A DNA stretch of 5,428 bases from Candidatus Aminicenantota bacterium. Lineage in GTDB: Bacteria; Acidobacteriota; Aminicenantia; Aminicenantales; Aminicenantaceae. Below, piece by piece: positions 1 to 5,428 of this stretch. The stretch's first letter is position 1. Each line of letters starts with the position of its first letter. Under the pieces are notes generated by a model. That model was not told the DNA's origin and did not search any database. It was given only the letters and a program-made list of their open reading frames with translations. Location of the stretch: positions 1-5,428 of the forward strand of contig WTAW01000020.1 in assembly GCA_013139435.1 (NCBI GenBank), given 5' to 3'. The position numbers and the translations under genes are program-made.

Positions 1-48
1 TTTGGTTGCAGACAGAGTAGGCAAAAACAAGAATCAAAGATAAATCGA

Positions 49-65
49 AAGCGGCCTCAGCGCTT
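49..65 (-). terminator. Weak possible terminator at the end of the Asp-box protein gene
   Basis: On the minus strand AAGCG (65-61) and CGCTT (53-49) flank a 7-base loop that includes the stop codon. A T-rich but interrupted tract follows towards position 19. The stem is short, so this is only a weak candidate. The remaining bases 1-48 show no gene start or other feature that I can support. Confidence 0.2.
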
Positions 66-3000
66 CGGGGGTTCTATGGGCTTGGTCACAAAGAGACTGA
101 TATCCCGGCTGATCAAAAGTGCGCGCAGCTCTGGGAATTTTTCCTTGATGAGCTTATTGATCCTTTTGATGTATCTTTCCAGCTCGTCTTTCATGCGATT
201 GACGGTGGTTCGTTGGGCCTGCGTAGGCTGTGAGGTGGTGGCCTGGAGTGTTCCTGCAAGATCCATGATCATAAATTCCATACTGGGACGGTCCTCTCTG
301 AAAGCACTCCGAATCTCCTTGAGCTCCATGGCAATCTCTTGGATCTTGTTTGTGACTTTATCTGGGAGGTCCTCTCTTCCTTTGAGAGCCTTCTCGATGC
401 GCATGATCTCTTTGTCCATCGCATCAACCGCTCTCCATCCTTCCGTGTAGGCCCGCTGCATATCGCTCACGGTCATGCTGAGCTCCAACCGTCTTTGTAG
501 AGCATAGGGATTGGCCTGGATCCTTGGATCGACCTCAACGGTCACACTCTGTTCGATCTCTTGATCTCTGGCCATCAATCTGACGTTATACTCACCTGGG
601 AGGACAAAGGCTCCTTTTTTTGGCTCGAAATAGGCCTGCCGAGTCCCTTCCGGATCAAAAGACAACGGATAACGGAGGTCCCAACTGATCCTGTTAAAAC
701 CTTTTCGGTCGGGGGCATCGATCTCACGAATCACCATCCCGTCTGCGTTGGTAATGATAATTTTCACTGTAGGGGGTTTTTCTGATCGACGATCCCGTTC
801 CGGAGCTTTTTCCGCTGTCACTCGAGCGGTTTCCTGGGCAGGAGGATCGCTCTTTAAGTAGTAGGTAAAGAGGGCTCCGTATTCTGGATTGGGCCCGGAG
901 AATTGAGATGCCCCTGGATCGGGCAGCTCCCTCAGCTCAAAATATTGGGTCGCTTTCCTTGGCGCAAACAAATAGGCCTCCTGATTCAGGATCGAATCAT
1001 CGAGTGCTTCCAGCAAAGCGATGTCATCCAATAGTATGATGCCCCGCCCATGGGTCCCCAGGATCAGGTCATGCTCTTCTCCGTTGACGACAATGTCATC
1101 CACCGGTACAAGGGGCAGATCTCCTCCCTCCAACGTCCATTGAATGCCTCCGTTGATGGATATGTGCAGGCCAAACTCCGTTCCGGCAAAAAGGAGTCTG
1201 GGATTCCAGGGATGTTCACGGATCACATTGACCACACTTCCCTTGGGTATTCCGCTGGAAATAGCTATCCAGGTCGTGCCAAAGTCGGTCGTTCTAAAAA
1301 TATAAGGCTCGAAATCATTGTCACGATGTCCATCAAAAGTTACGTAGGCGGTCCCCGGCCGGTGGATGGAGGCCAGAACACAACTGACCCAGCGTGACGT
1401 AGTCAACTGGAAGCGCTCTGTCAGATCTATCCATGTGCTCCCGTTATTTCTGGTCATATGCACATTCCCGTCATCCGTGCCTGCATAGATCAATCCCACC
1501 TGGAGTGGCGACTCGGAAAGAGAGGTTAGAGTCCCGTAGTGGGCAACACCATCATCTCTGGAGAGTGTGTTTTCATTCCTCATCATCCCCATAATGGGGA
1601 TCGACTTCCAATCTTGATCCTTTGTGAGGTCAGGACTTATCACCTGCCAGCTGTGCCCTTGATTGGTTGTTTTGAACACCTTATTCCCACCGTAATAGAT
1701 GATGTCGGGATTATGGGAGGACATGACGAGCGGGCATTTCCACCCAAACCTGTACGTCTCCTTCGAATTTTCGGGGACAGGTTTGATGTACTTCTCCTCC
1801 CGGGTGTTCAGGTTGATATATATCAGTCTCCCACCCTGATTTTCAGTGTAGAGCTCATCGGGATTCTCCGGGTTCACAGCCACATGAAAGCCATCTCCGT
1901 AGGCCACGTTGATGACATCCCCGTTGGTGATCCCCATCCTGCTGAAGGTTTTGCTGGGAAGACCATAAACACCATGGTCTTGAGTTCCACCATAGATCCA
2001 ATAGGGCTCTCTCTCCCTATGATCGATCCCTATGGAATAGAATTGAGCGATGGGGAGATTATCGATAAAATTCCAGGTTTTACTCCCGTTGTAGGACATA
2101 TAAAATCCCCCGTCGCCCCCCAGCAGCAAATGATCCGTATCCTTGGGATTGATCCAGAGAGCGTGGTGGTCCACATGGATCCTTTCTCCTGTTTTTTCTT
2201 GAGAAAATGTCCTGCCTCCATCGATAGAGACAAAGACATAAGTGCCCAACACCCAAATCTTGTTGGGATTTACGGGGTCAACTCGTATCTGGCTATAATA
2301 CATAGGACGGGGATTCAGCTCATTCATCCTTGTCCAACTCTTCCCTCTGTCTTCAGACCTGAAGACACCACCCTCTTTATTCTCGATAATGGCATAGACG
2401 ATATTGGGGTGGCTCTTCGAGATATCTATGCCGATCCTTCCTGTTTGCCCTGGGGGCAATCCATTCGTGAGTTTCTGCCAGGTGTCCCCTCCATCCAAAG
2501 AACGGTACAATCCACTTTGAGGCCCTCCCCCGACAAAGCCCCATGCACGGCGGCGCCTCTGGTACATGGCTGCATAGACAACCCGGCCTTTGTTTTCAAT
2601 GGCCACATCCACTGCCCCGGTGTGTTCATTGACGTACAGAACTTTTTCCCAGGTTTGGCCACCATCCTTTGTGCGAAAAAGACCACGTTCAACGTTGGGG
2701 CCCCAAAGTTTACCAAGAGCGGCGACAAATACGATATCCGGATTCCGAGGATCGATGACAATACGGCCGATATGATGCGTCTCTTTTAGCCCCAAATTGA
2801 TCCAGGTCTCTCCTCCATCGATGGATTTGTACACACCATCTCCCCAAGAGGAACTCTGACGATTGTTGGGTTCCCCAGTGCCCGCCCATATGATATTGGA
2901 ATCGGTGGGTGCAATGGCAATATCCCCGATAGAGAGAGACGTGCCGTCCTCATCAAACACAGGTCTCCATGTCGCGCCATTATCCTCGCTCTTGAATATC

Positions 3001-3224
3001 CCTCCTGATGCTGAGGCGATAAAAATGATATACGGCTTCCCAACAACAGCTTCCACGTCATCGATCCGGCCACCAAAAGCGGCAGGACCTATCTGCCTCC
3101 ACTTCATATGTTTGAACAGGTCTGTGTGGAATTTGGGGAGGGTCTGGGCAAAGCACAGCGAGCCCATAAATAAAGTGCCAATGGCCAGCCAAACACCAAT
3201 GAATTGTCCCCTCAGCCGAAACAT
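57..3224 (-). CDS. Secreted Asp-box (BNR/VPS10-like) beta-propeller protein of unknown function
   Basis: This 1055-residue protein is probably exported by Sec. Residues 1-26 have a basic start (MFRLRGQ), a hydrophobic core and a likely cleavage after Cys-Phe-Ala26; there is no lipobox. The mature part opens with the family-typical WRQIGPAAFGGRI (about 42-54). Eleven Asp-boxes (S/T-x-D/N-x-G-x-T/S-W/F) begin near residues 79, 134, 185, 242, 290, 333, 377, 519, 591, 645 and 689, which suggests one or two beta-propellers as in sortilin/VPS10 and GH74-fold proteins. A GTHGRGIILLDDI motif (723-735) closes the propeller region. A Pro- and charge-rich linker (about 790-817), an Ig/FlgD-like strand region (about 818-898) and a helical, possibly coiled-coil end (about 905-1035) follow. 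AGGAGG lies 6 nt before the ATG. Such proteins are often annotated as glycosyl hydrolase or sialidase from the repeats alone; I see no assignable catalytic site. Domain architecture is confident, function unknown. Confidence 0.93.
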   Translation of the reverse strand: MFRLRGQFIGVWLAIGTLFMGSLCFAQTLPKFHTDLFKHMKWRQIGPAAFGGRIDDVEAVVGKPYIIFIASASGGIFKSEDNGATWRPVFDEDGTSLSIGDIAIAPTDSNIIWAGTGEPNNRQSSSWGDGVYKSIDGGETWINLGLKETHHIGRIVIDPRNPDIVFVAALGKLWGPNVERGLFRTKDGGQTWEKVLYVNEHTGAVDVAIENKGRVVYAAMYQRRRRAWGFVGGGPQSGLYRSLDGGDTWQKLTNGLPPGQTGRIGIDISKSHPNIVYAIIENKEGGVFRSEDRGKSWTRMNELNPRPMYYSQIRVDPVNPNKIWVLGTYVFVSIDGGRTFSQEKTGERIHVDHHALWINPKDTDHLLLGGDGGFYMSYNGSKTWNFIDNLPIAQFYSIGIDHREREPYWIYGGTQDHGVYGLPSKTFSRMGITNGDVINVAYGDGFHVAVNPENPDELYTENQGGRLIYINLNTREEKYIKPVPENSKETYRFGWKCPLVMSSHNPDIIYYGGNKVFKTTNQGHSWQVISPDLTKDQDWKSIPIMGMMRNENTLSRDDGVAHYGTLTSLSESPLQVGLIYAGTDDGNVHMTRNNGSTWIDLTERFQLTTSRWVSCVLASIHRPGTAYVTFDGHRDNDFEPYIFRTTDFGTTWIAISSGIPKGSVVNVIREHPWNPRLLFAGTEFGLHISINGGIQWTLEGGDLPLVPVDDIVVNGEEHDLILGTHGRGIILLDDIALLEALDDSILNQEAYLFAPRKATQYFELRELPDPGASQFSGPNPEYGALFTYYLKSDPPAQETARVTAEKAPERDRRSEKPPTVKIIITNADGMVIREIDAPDRKGFNRISWDLRYPLSFDPEGTRQAYFEPKKGAFVLPGEYNVRLMARDQEIEQSVTVEVDPRIQANPYALQRRLELSMTVSDMQRAYTEGWRAVDAMDKEIMRIEKALKGREDLPDKVTNKIQEIAMELKEIRSAFREDRPSMEFMIMDLAGTLQATTSQPTQAQRTTVNRMKDELERYIKRINKLIKEKFPELRALLISRDISLFVTKPIEPPKR

Positions 3225-3242
3225 CCGAGGCCTCCTCTATCT

Positions 3243-3261
3243 GACCTGAATCATCCAGGTC
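3243..3261 (-). repeat. Small inverted repeat in the leader of the Asp-box protein gene
   Basis: GACCTG (3243-3248) and CAGGTC (3256-3261) form a perfect 6-bp inverted repeat with a 7-base centre, just upstream of the AGGAGG site at 3231-3236. A third copy of the half-site, CAGGTC, lies at 3272-3277, 16 bp from the second in the same orientation. The pattern could be a leader hairpin affecting ribosome access or a set of protein-binding half-sites; six-base arms can also arise by chance. Confidence 0.3.
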
Positions 3262-3302
3262 CGCGATGTATCAGGTCGTATTTTGTCGCAAATCTATATG
3301 AA

Positions 3303-3331
3303 AGTATCAAACGTCGAGCTCTAAATGTCAA
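3303..3331 (-). promoter_or_regulatory. Sigma-70-like promoter for the Asp-box protein gene
   Basis: On the minus strand a perfect -35 hexamer TTGACA (3331-3326) is followed by exactly 17 bases and GATACT (3308-3303), which matches TATAAT at four of six positions. Transcription would start near 3295-3297, leaving a leader of about 70 nt before the ATG at 3224. The -35 lies only 4 bases past the stop codon of the carrier gene, and no clear terminator separates them, so read-through from the carboxylase genes may add to expression. Confidence 0.6.
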
Positions 3332-3358
3332 CTTTTTACTTTTTATTCTCGAGCTCGA
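3314..3358 (-). repeat. 8-bp inverted repeat around the -35 element
   Basis: Arms TCGAGCTC (3314-3321) and GAGCTCGA (3351-3358) are perfect inverted copies separated by 29 AT-rich bases. One arm lies in the final codons (Ile-Glu-Leu) of the carrier gene, the other in the spacer between the -35 and -10 hexamers. It could be an operator bound by a dimeric regulator or a weak hairpin at the end of the carboxylase transcript. There is no U-tract after it, so it is not a standard terminator. Function is inferred only. Confidence 0.35.
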
Positions 3359-3842
3359 TAAGCGGTTTTTCCGAATCGACAAGGTCCCCTGCAGACACAT
3401 GGATCTTTTTAACAGAGCCATCTATGGAGGATTTGATCTCGTTTTCCATTTTCATGGCTTCCACGATCGCTAGGGTCTGGTTTTTCCGGACTTCCTCGTT
3501 CTCTTTGACATAAACTTTGATGACCTTTCCGGGCATAGGAGCTTTCACTACAAGCTTATCCTCTTGAGACCCCTCTACACCCGCATGTGCACTCCCGCTT
3601 TCATCTGTGGATTCCTGAACAGTAAAATTGTGACCTTGAACACACACATACCTTTTGCTGTTGTCTTTGCCCAAATAGACACGGAAAGACTTCTGTTCGA
3701 TCAAGATGGAAATAACACCCGGGGAGATGTACTGGATGTCGGCTTCATGGGTCAAATCATCATCTGTGACCACATACCGGCCCTCTTTTTTTTCAAGGGT
3801 GATCTTCTTCAAGACATCATCGATCAAGAATTCGTAATCCAC
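3336..3842 (-). CDS. Biotin carboxyl carrier protein of an acyl-CoA carboxylase (GTG start)
   Basis: This is the swinging-arm subunit that carries CO2 on biotin from the biotin carboxylase to a carboxyltransferase in the cytoplasm. With the GTG start it has 168 residues. Residues 1-75 (MDYEFLIDDV onward) look like the beta-barrel connector (BT-type) region of propionyl/methylcrotonyl-CoA carboxylase alpha chains. A Ser/Glu/Gly-rich flexible linker follows at about 77-96, then the biotinyl domain (about 97-165) with APMPGKV and the biotin site EAMKMEN; the acceptor is Lys131. An in-frame ATG at 3902 would add 20 residues, but they lie wholly inside the upstream gene, have no good ribosome binding site and carry no domain, so GTG is preferred. 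The start is one base after the carboxylase stop. A decarboxylase carrier (oxaloacetate or methylmalonyl-CoA type) is a less likely alternative because a biotin carboxylase is adjacent. Confidence 0.92.
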   Translation of the reverse strand: MDYEFLIDDVLKKITLEKKEGRYVVTDDDLTHEADIQYISPGVISILIEQKSFRVYLGKDNSKRYVCVQGHNFTVQESTDESGSAHAGVEGSQEDKLVVKAPMPGKVIKVYVKENEEVRKNQTLAIVEAMKMENEIKSSIDGSVKKIHVSAGDLVDSEKPLIELENKK

Positions 3843-3843
3843 T

Positions 3844-5349
3844 TCAGTTCCCTCCTCCCAAGCGCCATTTCCCCAGTGTCTGCCATGGTGAAGGGGCAAC
3901 ATCCCTGGCCGTTAAAACCTGGGGGCCAAAAGATTTGGATTGGCTGTCGAATGCCGAGGCTAGAGCAGCAATCATGCGGGCCTCCTCTGGCTTCTCTTTT
4001 CCACCCCATTGAGCAAAATATTTTTCGATAAAGCTCGTCGTCGTTTCACCGGCTTGGAATTGTGGATGAGCGATCACATCCTTAAGAAAACCAATGGTTG
4101 TCTGTATACCCAGGATGACATAATCATCCAGTGCATTGATCATCCGTTGGCAGGACATCTCCCGATTTTCCGCCCACACGATAAGCTTGGCCAAGATCGG
4201 ATCATAAAAGATGGGAATATCACAGCCACTGTAGATGCCGCAGTCGTGTCGAACTCCCGGCCCGCTAGGTTCTTTGAGGAAAAACACTTTCCCGGCAGAG
4301 GGCAGAAAATTGTTGAAAGGGTCTTCCGCATAGATGCGGCACTCGATCGCATGGCCCTTTTGTTCGAGTTCATCTTGAGAAATAGTGAGTTTTTCACCCG
4401 AGGCGATTGTAATCTGTTGGTGGACCAAGTCAACCCCGGTAATGAATTCCGTCACAGGGTGCTCGACCTGGAGACGCGCATTGACCTCCAGGAAGAAGAA
4501 CTTCTTGTTTTTGTCCAAGAGAAATTCAACCGTTCCCGCATTGTTGTATCCGGACACCTGGATAACTTTTTTCGCCGTCTCTCCCATTTTTGCCCGAAGC
4601 TCCGGATCCAGGGCTTGTGACGGAGATTCCTCCACGATCTTCTGATGTCTTCTCTGGATGGAGCATTCCCTCTCGAAAAGATGAACGACATGGCCGTGAT
4701 TGTCGGCCAGGACTTGGAATTCGACGTGTCGAGGCTCTTCGATGTACTTCTCCAGATAGACGGATTCATCACCGAATGCGGATTTGGCCTCTCGTTGACC
4801 GGCTTCAATGCCTGTCTCCAAGTCCTTCATGCTGTGAATGATCCGCATCCCTTTGCCTCCCCCCCCGGCAGAAGCCTTGACCATGACGGGAAACCCGATT
4901 CTCTGTGCTTCTGATTTGTATTCCGCCATGGCAGAAAGGATCCCCATCATTCCAGGAATGATGGGAATTCCGGCTTTCTCCATCGCCTGTCTAGAGCGGA
5001 CCTTGTCGCCCACAAGCTGCATAGCCTTGGAATTCGGGCCTATGAACACGATCCCTTCCTCCTCACAACGTTTGACAAAATCGGCGTTTTCAGCGAGAAA
5101 ACCATACCCGGGGTGGATAGCCTCTGCGCCAATTTTTTTGGCGGCTTCCATGATCCGGTCGATATTGAGGTAGCTGTCTATGGCAGGGGCAGGACCGATG
5201 CACAGAGCTTCATCCGCAGAAATCACATGGAGGCTGTTTCTGTCAGCCTCAGAAAACACTGCCACTGTTGAAATGCCCATTTCATGACAGGCTTTGATGA
5301 TGCGGACTGCGATCTCTCCACGATTGGCGATCAGTATCTTTTTGAACAT
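3844..5349 (-). CDS. accC: Biotin carboxylase subunit of an acetyl-/propionyl-CoA carboxylase
   Basis: This 501-residue protein catalyses ATP- and bicarbonate-dependent carboxylation of biotin on its carrier partner. The ATP-grasp architecture is complete. The N-terminal domain begins MFKKILIANRGEIAVRII, with HPGYGFLAEN at 79-88. ATP-binding residues include Lys116, Lys158 and the glycine-rich loop AGGGGKGM (161-168). Further motifs are EEPRHVE (204-210), CSIQRRHQK (229-237), the catalytic stretch EVNARLQVEHPVTE (288-301, with Glu288, Arg292 and Glu296) and GHAIECRIYAEDP (332-344, Arg338). E. coli AccC has about 449 residues; the extra C-terminal 50 or so end in SPWQTLGKWRLGGGN, resembling the region after the BC domain in propionyl/methylcrotonyl-CoA carboxylase alpha chains. 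GAGAAGGA ends 6 nt before the ATG. It is the first gene of a two-gene unit with the carrier protein. Family is certain; the acyl-CoA served by the holoenzyme is not, so the symbol marks the subunit type only. Confidence 0.96.
   Translation of the reverse strand: MFKKILIANRGEIAVRIIKACHEMGISTVAVFSEADRNSLHVISADEALCIGPAPAIDSYLNIDRIMEAAKKIGAEAIHPGYGFLAENADFVKRCEEEGIVFIGPNSKAMQLVGDKVRSRQAMEKAGIPIIPGMMGILSAMAEYKSEAQRIGFPVMVKASAGGGGKGMRIIHSMKDLETGIEAGQREAKSAFGDESVYLEKYIEEPRHVEFQVLADNHGHVVHLFERECSIQRRHQKIVEESPSQALDPELRAKMGETAKKVIQVSGYNNAGTVEFLLDKNKKFFFLEVNARLQVEHPVTEFITGVDLVHQQITIASGEKLTISQDELEQKGHAIECRIYAEDPFNNFLPSAGKVFFLKEPSGPGVRHDCGIYSGCDIPIFYDPILAKLIVWAENREMSCQRMINALDDYVILGIQTTIGFLKDVIAHPQFQAGETTTSFIEKYFAQWGGKEKPEEARMIAALASAFDSQSKSFGPQVLTARDVAPSPWQTLGKWRLGGGN
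3851..3856 (-). promoter_or_regulatory. Shine-Dalgarno site that fixes the GTG start of the carrier gene
   Basis: The minus strand reads AGGAGG here, within the longer GGGAGGAGGG, and the GTG at 3842 follows after 8 nt. The site lies inside the last codons (Leu-Gly-Gly-Gly-Asn) of the biotin carboxylase gene. With a one-base gap between the TGA and GTG this predicts translational coupling by ribosomes that finish the upstream gene. It is the main reason for preferring GTG over the in-frame ATG at 3902. Confidence 0.85.
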
Positions 5350-5400
5350 TCGTATTCCTTCTCGTTTTCTATATCGCGTTAATGGTCAGTTAAAATACAC

Positions 5401-5425
5401 GGTCAGTTCGGGGAACTGACCCTAC
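5401..5425 (-). repeat. REP-like hairpin with a 5' GTAG
   Basis: Read on the minus strand, GTAG (5425-5422) is followed directly by GGTCAGTTC (5421-5413), a CCC loop (5412-5410) and GAACTGACC (5409-5401), a perfect 9-bp stem. A tetranucleotide GTAG or GGAG at the 5' foot of a palindrome is the known hallmark of REP elements handled by TnpA-REP (RAYT) transposases. It lies about 50 bp upstream of the biotin carboxylase gene. No T-run follows it, so a terminator is unlikely. It is close to the window edge, so a paired element cannot be seen. Confidence 0.4.
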
Positions 5426-5428
5426 ATC

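Noticed and set aside
1539..2789. Plus-strand open frame of 416 codons opposite the propeller gene
   Set aside because: It begins on a GTG without a ribosome binding site, has no recognisable domain, and its His-, Ile- and Pro-rich composition is what the antisense of an Asp-box repeat gene gives. It is best read as a shadow frame.
450..2850. Repeated CCATC-type stretches that might suggest a DNA repeat array
   Set aside because: They are the degenerate codons of the Asp-boxes in the propeller protein, irregularly spaced and not a CRISPR or tandem array.
3843..3902. Extended carrier start at ATG 3902
   Set aside because: The added 20 residues are encoded inside the carboxylase gene and lack domain features, while a perfect ribosome site serves the GTG at 3842.
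4009..4620. Plus-strand open frame of 203 codons opposite accC
   Set aside because: It lies wholly antisense to strongly conserved biotin carboxylase codons and shows no domain of its own.
5350..5400. Promoter for the biotin carboxylase gene
   Set aside because: TATAGA-like bases occur, but no acceptable -35 hexamer lies at a proper distance. The gene may be transcribed from further upstream, beyond the window.
1..5428. A new defence, secretion or biosynthetic system
   Set aside because: All three genes belong to known families, and the neighbours do not link the carboxylase to the secreted propeller protein.

Overview
The window carries three genes, all on the minus strand, and almost no free DNA. 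From high to low coordinates they are a biotin carboxylase (AccC type, 5349 to 3844), a biotin carboxyl carrier protein (from a GTG at 3842 to 3336), and a large secreted Asp-box (BNR/VPS10-like) beta-propeller protein (3224 to 57). The many plus-strand open frames lie opposite these genes, lack ribosome binding sites, and look like shadows.

The first two genes form a tight translational pair. The carboxylase stops with TGA, one base follows, and the carrier starts on GTG. Its perfect AGGAGG ribosome binding site lies inside the last codons of the carboxylase. Together they supply the ATP-dependent half of a biotin-dependent acyl-CoA carboxylase. The carboxylase carries a C-terminal extension, and the carrier has an N-terminal domain ahead of its biotinyl domain. 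This arrangement looks like the fused alpha chain of propionyl-CoA or methylcrotonyl-CoA carboxylases divided into two proteins. No carboxyltransferase gene is present, so the acyl-CoA substrate cannot be fixed from this window.

A 111-bp gap (3225 to 3335) separates the pair from the propeller gene. It holds a strong sigma-70-like promoter (TTGACA, 17 bp, GATACT), an inverted repeat around its -35 element, a small inverted repeat in the leader, and an AGGAGG site. The propeller gene is therefore probably its own transcription unit. It encodes a Sec signal peptide, eleven recognisable Asp-boxes, an Ig/FlgD-like strand region and a helical C-terminus. No functional link to the carboxylase is evident.

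Upstream of the carboxylase, at the window edge, is a perfect 9-bp hairpin preceded by GTAG, which resembles a REP-type palindrome.

The organism is a bacterium of moderate GC content that uses strong AGGAGG ribosome binding sites and probably has a Gram-negative envelope. The gene types would suit Desulfobacterota, Acidobacteriota or a related environmental lineage, but this placement is inference. I found no convincing new multi-gene system. The most interesting points are the split carboxylase, the regulatory-looking gap and the edge hairpin.
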